Positions 1 to 8,880 of a stretch of 64,000 bases of DNA are shown piece by piece; within the stretch, counting starts at the first letter, position 1; each line of letters starts with the position of its first letter. The translations under genes and the position numbers were made by a program. Under the pieces are notes generated by a model. That model worked only from the letters and a program-made list of their open reading frames with translations, did not search any database and was not told the origin of the DNA. Location: positions 124,001 to 188,000 of the forward strand of contig NZ_NWSV01000004.1 in NCBI RefSeq assembly GCF_002531935.1, written 5' to 3'. The stretch is from Rhizobium chutanense (GTDB lineage Bacteria; Pseudomonadota; Alphaproteobacteria; Rhizobiales; Rhizobiaceae).

Positions 1-1286
1 ACACGGGCCGCCACTTCCGACACCATGCCGCCATCGCCCTTCCAGAAACGGCGCACGTCGTCACGGAACTTGTCGTTCCATTCGCGGAAGGGGTACGGGA
101 AACCACCGACCTGATAACCGCCCTCGCCGATATCCCAGGGTTCGGCGATCAGCTTGACGCCGGCCAGGATCGGATCCTGGCGGATCGCCCCGAAGAACAG
201 GCCCTGCCGATCGAACTCCAGATCCTGCCGCCCCAGCGTGCTGGCGAGATCGAAGCGGAAGCCGTCGATATGCATGACGCCCACCCAGTAGCGCAGGCTG
301 TCGAGCACCATGCGCATCACCATCGGGTTGGCGACATTCAGCGTATTGCCGGTGCCTGTCGTATCGAAGGTGTGACGGGGATCGTCGGGCGAGAGAATGT
401 AATAACTCGCATTGTCGAGCCCGCGGAAGGAGAGCGTCGGCCCTTTCTCGCTGCCCTCGGCCGTGTGGTTATAGACCACGTCCATGAAGACCTCGATGCC
501 GGCGGCATGGAACTTCCGCACCATGGTCTTGATCTCGGTGATCTTGTCGCTCGACATGTAGCGCGATTGCGGCGCGAAGAAACCAAGCGTCTGGTAGCCC
601 CAATAGTTCCTCAGGTTCTTTTCCAGAAGATAACGATCGTCGAGGAAATACTGGATCGGCAGGAGCTCGATCGCCGAAATGCCGAGCTTGACCAGATGAT
701 CGATGATCGGATCGCTGCACATGCCGAGAAAAGTGCCGCGCAGCCGGTCCGGCACCTTCGGATGCGTCATCGTCAGGCCGCGCACATGCGCCTCATAGAT
801 GATCGTATCGGGCCAGGGGCGGCGGATCGCCTCTTCACCCGCCCAATCGAAGTCCGGATCCTGCACCACGCCCTTGACCGTGAAAGGCGCGCTGTCGCGG
901 TCGTCGAAGGAAAGGTCGTCCTCGCCGATCCGATAACCGAACAGCGCGTCGTCCCATTGCAGCTCCCCCGTCACCTGTTTGGCATAGGGATCGAGCAAAA
1001 GCTTGTTGGCGTTGAAGCGGTGGCCGGCGTTGGGCTCGTAGGGCCCATGGGCGCGATAACCGTAAACGGTGCCCGGCCCGATGCCGGCGATATAGCCCGA
1101 CCAGATGTCGCCCTCGCGTTTCGGCAGCGGCAGCCTGGCGACTTCCTCTTTTCCGTCAGGTGAGAAGAGGCAGAGCTCTATCTGTTCCGCATGGGCCGAG
1201 AAGACCGCGAAATGCGTCCCGGAACCCGTATACTCCGCCCCCAGCTCCGGCTTGAGGAAGTCGAGTTCCGAAAATGAAAAGCTCAT
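1..1286 (-). CDS. glgX: Glycogen debranching enzyme GlgX, N-terminal part (runs off the window)
   Basis: Translating the minus strand from the ATG at 1286 gives an open frame of about 428 residues that continues past the left edge. It starts MSFSFSELD, has an N-terminal carbohydrate-binding-like segment (GTHFAVFSAHAEQIELCLF), then the GH13 barrel. Visible GH13 signatures are DVVYNHTAEGS, GFRFDLAS (nucleophile Asp) and LIAEPWDIG (acid/base Glu). The family removes short alpha-1,6-linked branches left after phosphorylase acts on glycogen. No other in-frame start lies before the upstream stop near 1325, so this start is firm although its Shine-Dalgarno is weak. The C-terminal part, including the third catalytic Asp, is outside the window. 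Confidence 0.93.
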   Translation of the reverse strand, partial: MSFSFSELDFLKPELGAEYTGSGTHFAVFSAHAEQIELCLFSPDGKEEVARLPLPKREGDIWSGYIAGIGPGTVYGYRAHGPYEPNAGHRFNANKLLLDPYAKQVTGELQWDDALFGYRIGEDDLSFDDRDSAPFTVKGVVQDPDFDWAGEEAIRRPWPDTIIYEAHVRGLTMTHPKVPDRLRGTFLGMCSDPIIDHLVKLGISAIELLPIQYFLDDRYLLEKNLRNYWGYQTLGFFAPQSRYMSSDKITEIKTMVRKFHAAGIEVFMDVVYNHTAEGSEKGPTLSFRGLDNASYYILSPDDPRHTFDTTGTGNTLNVANPMVMRMVLDSLRYWVGVMHIDGFRFDLASTLGRQDLEFDRQGLFFGAIRQDPILAGVKLIAEPWDIGEGGYQVGGFPYPFREWNDKFRDDVRRFWKGDGGMVSEVAAR

Positions 1287-1291
1287 GATGC

Positions 1292-1317
1292 CCCGCTTGG
1301 TGATATGGCCAAGCGGG
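1292..1317 (-). promoter_or_regulatory. Hairpin just upstream of the glgX start codon
   Basis: CCCGCTTGG at 1292-1300 pairs perfectly with CCAAGCGGG at 1309-1317 across an 8-base loop, ending 5 bases before the glgX ATG. It occupies the place where a Shine-Dalgarno would lie. It could be an operator or a translation-controlling RNA hairpin; the sequence does not say which. Confidence 0.35.
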
Positions 1318-1385
1318 AAACGTCATGGCGGTTCGAAAGTTCCGTCCTTGACGGGAAAAGCCTAGGATGCGGCTCGCCGAGACCG

Positions 1386-2180
1386 CTATGGCATCAGCTG
1401 GCCGCCATTGACCTCGATGATCTGGCCGGTGATGTAACCCGACAGGGTCGGTGAGGCGAGGAAGAGATAGGCGCCGACGCAATCCTCGGAGGTACCGACG
1501 AAGCCCATCGGGATCGACTTGCGCTGCAGCTCCATCTGCTCGTCATTGGTGTAACGCTCGTGGAAGGGCGTGGCGATGACGCCGGGCGCCACCGCATTGA
1601 CGCGAATCCTGTCGGCGACGAATTCCTTGGCATGGCCGCGGGTGATCGTCGAGACGAAGCCTTTGGAGGCGGCATAGAGGATCGCGCCGTTGCCGCCGCC
1701 GTTACGGGCGGCGATCGAGGTGGTGTTGATGATGAAGCCGCCCTGCTTCTTCAGCCAGGGATGGGCCGCCCGCGTGGCCGCCAGCACCGAGCGGGCATTG
1801 AGATCCATGACCGCGGCATAATGCGCATCGGTATATTCCGAGGTCGGCTTGCGCCCCAGCATGCCGCCGGCATTGTTGATGAGGCCGTCGAGATGACCGA
1901 AGGTCTTCGCCGTCTCCTCGACGACCCGCTCGGTCTCCCCTTCCCTCGAGACGTCGCCCTGGATCAGATGCACAGTGCCGCCGGCCGCCCGGATCTCCTC
2001 GCCAAGCGCCTCCGCCGGCTCGCGGCTGGCATTGTAATGCACGCCGACCTTGGCCCCTTGCGCCGCAAAGGCGCGGGCAAGCGCCGCCCCGATCCCGGTC
2101 GAGGCGCCGGTGATCAGCACCGCCTTGCCGGCGAGATCCGGCAGTTTGATGGATGCAAGCAATTGCGCAAGTTCTGCCAT
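1386..2180 (-). CDS. SDR-family NAD(P)-dependent oxidoreductase
   Basis: This 264-residue protein has the classical short-chain dehydrogenase layout: nucleotide-binding TGASTGIG at residues 24-31, INNAGG near 101-106, catalytic Ser155, Tyr169 and Lys173 (YAASK), and a C-terminal YITGQIIEVNGGQ typical of 3-oxoacyl-ACP reductase/glucose-dehydrogenase-like SDRs. The start at MAELAQLL is chosen because GGGAGG lies just upstream; a longer frame without a ribosome site is possible but unlikely. The substrate cannot be told from sequence. It follows glgX on the same strand order but is separated by about 100 bases, and no shared pathway is evident. Confidence 0.88.
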   Translation of the reverse strand: MAELAQLLASIKLPDLAGKAVLITGASTGIGAALARAFAAQGAKVGVHYNASREPAEALGEEIRAAGGTVHLIQGDVSREGETERVVEETAKTFGHLDGLINNAGGMLGRKPTSEYTDAHYAAVMDLNARSVLAATRAAHPWLKKQGGFIINTTSIAARNGGGNGAILYAASKGFVSTITRGHAKEFVADRIRVNAVAPGVIATPFHERYTNDEQMELQRKSIPMGFVGTSEDCVGAYLFLASPTLSGYITGQIIEVNGGQLMP

Positions 2181-2327
2181 GGCTACAAAGCCTCCCGAAA
2201 ACCAAGGACATAGGTGATGAAACAGACGGGGGAAGTCTATCAGCCGAAATCTGAGAAGGGCAATGCACGAAAATGGGAGATTTGCATCTTCGCGGGGATG
2301 CCGTGGCTGTCTCGCTCGCGTGAACGA

Positions 2328-2465
2328 CCCCTCCCCAACCCCTCCCCACAAGGGGGAGGGGCTTAACCTGCCGCACCCGTTTTCCATATCTGCGACGTTT
2401 CGAGTGGGACGAGGCAGGCGCTCCGGGTTAGTCCCTCCCCCTTGTGGGGAGGGGTTGGGGAGGGG
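2328..2465. repeat. Intergenic palindromic element with exact 33-bp inverted arms
   Basis: Positions 2328-2360 and 2433-2465 are exact reverse complements over 33 bp, built from C4T/GA4-type runs (CCCCTCCCCAACCCC... and its complement), around a 72-bp core. It fills most of the 327-base gap between the SDR gene and the MFS gene. The layout resembles the mosaic palindromic intergenic repeats known in rhizobia (RIME-like), but the family assignment is from memory of the style, not from a match. No second copy is present in the window. Confidence 0.6.
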
Positions 2466-2507
2466 TTTTCCAGTGGCCTGACAGATCTCCTTGATTGGAG
2501 AAACTCA

Positions 2508-3722
2508 TCACGAAGACACGCCCAAAACCGCCTCCTGCTCCCGCCGGGCAAGAGGCGGGAATGCCAGCGCAATCGCCGCAGCCCCGAGCCCCACCATCGC
2601 CGAGCCGATGAACAGCCAGGAATAATTGGCAAAAGTGTCGAATATCCAGCCGCCGATCAGAGGACCGAAGGCCATGCCGAGGCTGGAGAGCATCGTCGCT
2701 GCGCCGAGGACGGTACCGATGATGCGCTGGCCGAAATATTCCCGCGCCAACACCGCATAGAGCGGCATCACGCCGCCATAGGCGCTGCCGAAGACGATGG
2801 CGAGCGCGTAGAATTCGGTCAGCTCGCTGACGAAGAGATAGGTCGCGAGTGCGAGCGCCTGTACCAACAGGCCGGCGACCAGGACCGGCTTCACCCCGAT
2901 CCTGTCGGCGAAGGTGCCATAGAGCAGCCGGCCGCCGAGGCCCGCCAGCCCTTCGACGCTGTAGATGCTGACGGCCGCCATCGGTGCGACGCCGCAGATC
3001 GTTGCATAGTTCACCATATGGAAGATCGGCCCGGAATGGGCCGCGCAGCAGGCAAAGAAGGTCAGGCCCAGTACGATGAACTGCGGCGACCGGAAGACCT
3101 TCGACAGCTGTGGCCGGCCGCCTTCCGCGGCAAACTCGGTGCCGGCATCGACGCTCTCGGCAGGCGGGCGCCTGACCAGCAGGGCGGCCGGCACCAGCAG
3201 CAGCCAGGTCGCAATGCCGATGATCAACATCGCCGGCCGCCATTCATAGGCGGAGATCAGCCAGCGCGCGAAAGGCGAAATCGTCATCGGCGCGACCCCC
3301 ATGCCGGCGGAGACGAGCGACACGGCAAGACCGCGGTTCACATCGAACCAGGCGGTGGTCGCCGCGATCATCGGCGCGAAGAAGGCGCTGGCGGCCAGTC
3401 CGACCAGGATGCCATAGGTGAGCTGGAACTGCAGCAGCGTCTCGGCGCGGCTCGCCAGCACCAGCGCCAGGCCGAGCAGCAGAGCCCCCGTCAAGACGAC
3501 GATGCGCGGGCCGAAACGGTCGCTTGCCGTACCCCAGAGGAAGCCGCCGACGCCCATGACGAGGAAATTCAGCGTCATCGCACTGGCGATCCCGACATGC
3601 GACCAGCCGGTGGCGGTCGCGATCGGTTCCTGGAAAATCGCCAGCGAGAACATCGCGCCGATAGCGACACATGACATTAAGGCGCCCGCGGCGACAATGA
3701 CCCAACGATAGGAAACACTCAT
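2508..3722 (-). CDS. MFS transporter (oxalate/formate antiporter-like)
   Basis: The 404-residue protein is strongly hydrophobic with about twelve membrane segments. The first loop carries the MFS signature as GFLWGTASDRFGPR, and the second half has a related GRLLYGTFADRIG. Overall it resembles the OFA/monocarboxylate branch of the major facilitator superfamily, which moves small organic acids across the inner membrane. The start MSVSYRW is preferred because GGAGG lies ten bases upstream; an upstream in-frame extension lacks this. The true substrate is unknown and no catabolic gene adjoins it to suggest one. Confidence 0.85.
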   Translation of the reverse strand: MSVSYRWVIVAAGALMSCVAIGAMFSLAIFQEPIATATGWSHVGIASAMTLNFLVMGVGGFLWGTASDRFGPRIVVLTGALLLGLALVLASRAETLLQFQLTYGILVGLAASAFFAPMIAATTAWFDVNRGLAVSLVSAGMGVAPMTISPFARWLISAYEWRPAMLIIGIATWLLLVPAALLVRRPPAESVDAGTEFAAEGGRPQLSKVFRSPQFIVLGLTFFACCAAHSGPIFHMVNYATICGVAPMAAVSIYSVEGLAGLGGRLLYGTFADRIGVKPVLVAGLLVQALALATYLFVSELTEFYALAIVFGSAYGGVMPLYAVLAREYFGQRIIGTVLGAATMLSSLGMAFGPLIGGWIFDTFANYSWLFIGSAMVGLGAAAIALAFPPLARREQEAVLGVSS

Positions 3723-3834
3723 GGCTTCATACCTCCATGCCGACAGAGTGATCGCGACGCGTGCGCCTCGCAATCTCAAGACGTTCGAGCCGCCGCGATT
3801 TCGACAGCCGCTCCCATCTTTTTTGCCGGGAGCC

Positions 3835-4317
3835 CTACAGAGTCCGAAACATCACCAATGCGTCGACATAACCCTCGCTGGGATGGAGGAAGACGGCGGG
3901 AAGCCGGCCGACGATCTCGAAGCCGAGGGATTGCCACAGCTCGACGGCGCGCCGGTTGCTGCTGACGACGAAGTTGAACTGCATCGCCCGAAAACCCCGC
4001 AGGCGGGCATGCTCCAGCGAATGTTCGTGCATCCGGCGGGCGACGCCGCGGCCGGCCGCGGCGGGATCGGTCATATAACCGCAATTGCAGACGTGCCGGC
4101 CGCCGCCGGCCTGATTGGCCTTGATGTAATAGGTGCCGAGGACGACACCGTCCTCTTCGGCGACGAAGGTCTCGCGGTCCGGCCCCATCCAGTAGGCAAG
4201 CGCATCGGCCTCCGAGAGATCACGGTCGAGCGCATAGGTCTCACCGGCACGGATCGTCGGGCCGATGATCCTCCAGATCGCGTCTCGATCGTTCTTGTCT
4301 GCGGGTCGGATCAGCAT
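3835..4317 (-). CDS. GNAT-family N-acetyltransferase
   Basis: A 160-residue single-domain acetyltransferase that starts MLIRPADKNDRDAIWRII. The acetyl-CoA-binding motif A is seen as YMTDPAAAGRGVARRMHEH, and the C-terminal part carries the usual SSNRRAVELWQSLGFEIVG motif B region. Size and layout match the free-standing GNAT proteins that acetylate amines, amino acids or antibiotics such as phosphinothricin-like compounds; the acceptor cannot be predicted. It stands alone between the MFS gene and pcaF on the same strand. Confidence 0.85.
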   Translation of the reverse strand: MLIRPADKNDRDAIWRIIGPTIRAGETYALDRDLSEADALAYWMGPDRETFVAEEDGVVLGTYYIKANQAGGGRHVCNCGYMTDPAAAGRGVARRMHEHSLEHARLRGFRAMQFNFVVSSNRRAVELWQSLGFEIVGRLPAVFLHPSEGYVDALVMFRTL

Positions 4318-4366
4318 GCCCGATTTCTACAGAAGCCGGGCATGCCGTGCAATGGATTGACCGAAT

Positions 4367-5572
<1,206 letters not shown>

Positions 5573-5581
5573 GGCTTTTCC

Positions 5582-6271
5582 TCAGAGGTTCGGAACGGTG
5601 AGTTCGGCCACCGGCCCGTCGATGTGCAGAGGCGCGCCAGTCATGGCCTGTAGCTCCTCCAGCGACATGGCGGCGAGCTTCTCGCGCAGAACGAAGCGCC
5701 CATCGACGATGTCGATGACGGCGTGGCTGGTATAGACGCGGGTGATGCAGGCGACGCCGGTCAGCGGGAAGGTGCATTTCTCCACCAGCTTCGGCTCGCC
5801 TGTCTTGGTGACGTGCTCGGTGATGACGCAAACCTGCTTGGCGCCATGCACCAGGTCCATGGCGCCGCCGACCGCCGGTACGCCCTTGCTGCCGACCCGC
5901 CAGTTGGCGAGGTCGCCGCTCTGGGCCACCTGATAGGCGCCGAGGATCGCGACGTCGAGATGGCCGCCACGCACCATGGCGAAGCTGTCGGCATGGTGGA
6001 AGAAGGCCGCACCCGGCTTCAGCGTCACCGCCTTCTTGCCGGCGTTGATCAGGTCCCAGTCCTCTTCGCCTTCGGCCGGCGGCTCGCCGAAATTGAGGAT
6101 GCCGTTTTCGGTGTGGAAGATCGCCTGACGGCCGGGCGGCTGATAGCGGGCGACCATTTCGGGGAAGCCGATGCCGAGGTTCACATAGGCGCCGTCGGCA
6201 ATGTCCTGTGCGGCGCGCCAGGCGATCTGCGCATTGGAAAGCTTGATGTCATCCCTGATATCGATGGTCAT
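5582..6271 (-). CDS. pcaJ: 3-oxoadipate CoA-transferase, beta subunit PcaJ
   Basis: The 229-residue subunit starts MTIDIRDDIKLSNAQ and contains TENGILNFG around residue 55, where the Glu is the residue that carries CoA in family I CoA transferases. With PcaI it moves CoA from succinyl-CoA to 3-oxoadipate. Its ATG overlaps the stop codon of pcaI (ATGA), so the two subunits are translationally coupled, as expected for a heteromeric enzyme. A longer reading frame extends upstream into pcaI but has no family support. Confidence 0.93.
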   Translation of the reverse strand: MTIDIRDDIKLSNAQIAWRAAQDIADGAYVNLGIGFPEMVARYQPPGRQAIFHTENGILNFGEPPAEGEEDWDLINAGKKAVTLKPGAAFFHHADSFAMVRGGHLDVAILGAYQVAQSGDLANWRVGSKGVPAVGGAMDLVHGAKQVCVITEHVTKTGEPKLVEKCTFPLTGVACITRVYTSHAVIDIVDGRFVLREKLAAMSLEELQAMTGAPLHIDGPVAELTVPNL

Positions 6272-6975
6272 ATGTAGGCCACTCCGGCTCGGATGAGCTC
6301 TTCTTCCTGCTGGGGATTGGGAACGGTGACGACGCGGTCGACGAAGATGCCGGGGGTGACGACATGCTCGGGATCGATGCCGCCGGCCGGCACGATCGAC
6401 GAGACCTGGGCGATGGTCTTTGCCGCCGCCATGCACATCAGCGGATTGAAGTTGCGGCCGGCCTTGTTGTAGGTGAGGTTGCCCTGGACGTCGCCGACCT
6501 GCGCTTTGACGATGGCGAAATCGGCCTTCAGCCAGCGCTCCTGCACATAAGGGCGGCCATCGAATTCGGCGATAACCTTGCCCTCGGCCAGCTCGGTGCC
6601 GTAGCCGGTCGGCGTGTAAAAGGCCGGGATGCCGGCGCCGCCGGCGCGGATGCGCTCGGCGAGCGTGCCCTGCGGCACCAGTTCGAGTTCGATCTCGCCG
6701 GCCAGATATTTATCGGTGAAGGCGCGCGGATCGGAGGAGCGCGGGAAGGAGCAGATCATTTTCCGGACCAAGCCGGCATCAATCATTGCGGCGATGCCGA
6801 TGCGGCCGTTGCCGGCATTGTTGTTAATTACGGTCAAGTTTTTTGGAGCCTTGTCGATCAAGGCATGGATCAGTTCGATCGGCGCGCCCGAGCCGCCGAA
6901 ACCACCGATCATGACGGTTGCGCCGTCACCGATCTCGGAGACGGCCTCCGCCGTACTCCCGACTGTCTTGTCCAT
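6268..6975 (-). CDS. pcaI: 3-oxoadipate CoA-transferase, alpha subunit PcaI
   Basis: The 235-residue subunit shows GGFGGSGAP near residues 24-32 (CoA-binding loop) and TPTGYGTELAEGK, both typical of the alpha subunit of family I CoA transferases. It is first in the pcaIJF operon and has AAGGAGAAA before its ATG. It works with PcaJ in the cytoplasm on protocatechuate- and catechol-derived 3-oxoadipate. A 12-bp inverted repeat lies about 90 bases upstream and is a likely PcaR operator. Confidence 0.93.
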   Translation of the reverse strand: MDKTVGSTAEAVSEIGDGATVMIGGFGGSGAPIELIHALIDKAPKNLTVINNNAGNGRIGIAAMIDAGLVRKMICSFPRSSDPRAFTDKYLAGEIELELVPQGTLAERIRAGGAGIPAFYTPTGYGTELAEGKVIAEFDGRPYVQERWLKADFAIVKAQVGDVQGNLTYNKAGRNFNPLMCMAAAKTIAQVSSIVPAGGIDPEHVVTPGIFVDRVVTVPNPQQEEELIRAGVAYI

Positions 6976-7067
6976 GTGGGATTTCTCCTTGGCTATGCGG
7001 TCGGGACCTGCCGGTCCTCTCCTCCAGCGTCAGAGATAAAACGCAGGCACGGCAGAGGGCAAGATAA

Positions 7068-7106
7068 TTTGTGCGATATTTGATATTTGTTCATATATCG
7101 CACAAA
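7068..7106. promoter_or_regulatory. Candidate PcaR operator upstream of pcaIJF
   Basis: TTTGTGCGATAT at 7068-7079 is exactly inverted as ATATCGCACAAA at 7095-7106, with a 15-base AT-rich spacer. The position, 93 bases upstream of pcaI, fits an activator or repressor site for the IclR-type regulator found at 14131. The TCGCAC half-site also resembles the PcaR box described for Pseudomonas, as far as I recall. The repeat lies in the gap after the cysteine-rich gene, so it could instead belong to a terminator of that operon, but it has no GC-rich stem. Confidence 0.5.
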
Positions 7107-7112
7107 CTAAGG

Positions 7113-7631
7113 TCAATCGCGAAGCCGCTGCGGTGCGAGCAATTGCGTCTGCGCATAGGCCAGCGGCGAGCGGTTGCCGGGCAGGTTTTCGTCGAGCACC
7201 AGCGTCTTGAGGTCGTCGGCGCGCAGGTCGAGGGCGATCACCCGTTCGAGCTTGTCCAACGACCAGACGGAATAGCCGAGCTCCCGCGAGTAGCCGCAAT
7301 CGCACCCGCAGCCGTCTGCGGGTATGTCCGTGGCCTCGACGGGGAGACACATGATCTTCGGCCTCGGCAGCTTGTAACAGTGGCCCTCATAGGCGTAGCC
7401 ATAGATCACGCCGATGCTGATGATCCCGGCATTGCCGGGATCGATCGGAATGTAGCAGTTGCCGACCTTGAGCCTGATTCTGTCGGAACCCGCTTCGGCT
7501 TCACCCTCTCGCATCGGTTTTGCGTCCTTGCCGGGCGGACAAAATTCTTTTCGCCCGTAGAGACGGACCTCGCTGGGATTGAATGGCACTTTACCTGTTC
7601 CAATGAACGGATTTTCAGAGCAGCAACTCAT
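7113..7631 (-). CDS. Cysteine-rich hypothetical protein at the end of the YcaO/TfuA cluster
   Basis: This 172-residue protein is not recognised. It has nine cysteines, two in MSCC at the N-terminus and three in a CGCDC motif (Cys108, Cys110, Cys112), no signal peptide and no membrane segment. The ATG at 7631 has AGGAGAGGGG upstream; a GTG at 7655 would overlap the stop of the metallopeptidase gene. It is the last gene of a minus-strand run with that gene, TfuA and YcaO. Because YcaO enzymes modify Cys, Ser, Thr or backbone amides, it is a candidate substrate or partner, but this is inference; it has no clear leader-core layout. Confidence 0.7.
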   Translation of the reverse strand: MSCCSENPFIGTGKVPFNPSEVRLYGRKEFCPPGKDAKPMREGEAEAGSDRIRLKVGNCYIPIDPGNAGIISIGVIYGYAYEGHCYKLPRPKIMCLPVEATDIPADGCGCDCGYSRELGYSVWSLDKLERVIALDLRADDLKTLVLDENLPGNRSPLAYAQTQLLAPQRLRD

Positions 7632-7651
7632 TTCCCCTCTCCTCTTCAGGC

Positions 7652-8836
7652 TCACCGCGAGCCGATGATTTCACGCCATACAAAGTTTTCCTCTAATTGC
7701 GCCGCAGCCTGTAGATCCGCAGCCGAGATGATTGCCAGCGCGGCGTCCGCAAGCCGCATCGTGTCCGGATCCAGCCTGTGAAGCGCTGCGCCGATCGCCG
7801 CTCCGACGGAATCCCTCGCTTTGGTCAAGGCCAGCTTGAAGAAGAGCGGCCGGTCCCGGCAGGCCGCCGCCGTCGATTGCCGGAACCAGTCGAACTCGTC
7901 CTGCGTCAGATCGCGAAGATTGATGGAGAGAAGACGGTGATCGGCGCAGCCGCTGGCAACCAGTTCCCGGTGATAAAGCTCGACGATCGTATCGAAGATC
8001 GCACCGAGAAAGGGCAGCGAGCGGTCGTGAACCTCGCTGGTGACTTCCGACATGCGCCGGAAGTTGGTCGCAAGACGGATCTGCGTCTCTGGGCTCGTCT
8101 CCGCAAAGCGGTTGAGCTCGTTGTAGAGAAGGAGGTTGCCCTTCGTCCTGCGCAGCAGACGGTCGATGGCGGAATCGAAATGCAGGAACGAGATCAGGGA
8201 TATGCTGTCCGAGATCGCCTCGGAGAAGGGAAAGAAGTCCGCGTCACGGGAAAGAGCGCCGGGAACCCCGGTCTGCGACAGCGTGATGAGGTGACCGATC
8301 TCATGCGCGATCGTATCGAAATTCAGCGCATAGGGCGATTGCACACCACCTGCGTCCGAGTAACCGAGTTCGAGGAAACCAAAGCCCGCCTGCGCATTGT
8401 CCCACCGAACGAAGGGAACGATTTCGAGCCGCGGGTAGAAATCGGAAAAGAACCAACGCATCGGCCGCGCAAGATAGTTGCGCCAGGCCCCCAGAACGAA
8501 ATGAATGCAAGCATAGGCATGGACGCCGAGATAGTCGCGCGATCTCGGGTCGAGACTATCGAAACTGCCGTCCGGTCCGGGCCGGACGGAACGCCGCCGG
8601 GGGCCGCGATAGGGCGGCAAGTCCCTGAAACCATAAGGCTCCTTGTCGTACAGCGGATCGGCGACATACATCGATCCGTCGCTGGGGCCATCAGCAATCT
8701 CGTCAGGCAATATCGACAGCAAAACGCGATCCGGCTGCTCATATCCAAGGATAAAGGGCGGCTGGGGAAATATCCAGAATCGAGTCCCAAGACCCGGCTC
8801 GGTCATTTTAAGTGATATGTCAGGAGGTAATTCCAT
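7652..8836 (-). CDS. Gluzincin-type zinc metallopeptidase-like protein
   Basis: The 394-residue protein carries HEIGH at residues 178-182 and, 24 residues further on, SEAISD with Glu206. This HExxH plus E(A)ISD arrangement is the zinc site of thermolysin-like (M4) gluzincins. Unlike M4 enzymes it has no signal peptide and no propeptide, so it should stay in the cytoplasm. It lies between tfuA and the cysteine-rich gene, within a few dozen bases of each, so a role as leader or maturation peptidase for the YcaO pathway is reasonable but unproven. The start has a poor ribosome site; an ATG ten codons on is possible. Confidence 0.72.
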   Translation of the reverse strand: MELPPDISLKMTEPGLGTRFWIFPQPPFILGYEQPDRVLLSILPDEIADGPSDGSMYVADPLYDKEPYGFRDLPPYRGPRRRSVRPGPDGSFDSLDPRSRDYLGVHAYACIHFVLGAWRNYLARPMRWFFSDFYPRLEIVPFVRWDNAQAGFGFLELGYSDAGGVQSPYALNFDTIAHEIGHLITLSQTGVPGALSRDADFFPFSEAISDSISLISFLHFDSAIDRLLRRTKGNLLLYNELNRFAETSPETQIRLATNFRRMSEVTSEVHDRSLPFLGAIFDTIVELYHRELVASGCADHRLLSINLRDLTQDEFDWFRQSTAAACRDRPLFFKLALTKARDSVGAAIGAALHRLDPDTMRLADAALAIISAADLQAAAQLEENFVWREIIGSR

Positions 8837-8880
8837 AGCTCAACTACTCAATTAGATGAGTTATATGGCAACAACTTAAA

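Noticed and set aside
270..1163. 297-codon plus-strand frame
   Set aside because: It lies antisense to glgX, whose minus-strand translation has clear GH13 motifs. High GC gives long shadow frames.
6993..7094. 33-residue minus-strand frame (MNKYQISHK...) considered as a RiPP precursor
   Set aside because: It has no ribosome site, spans the pcaI promoter and the inverted repeat, and ends before pcaI. Two Cys alone are not enough.
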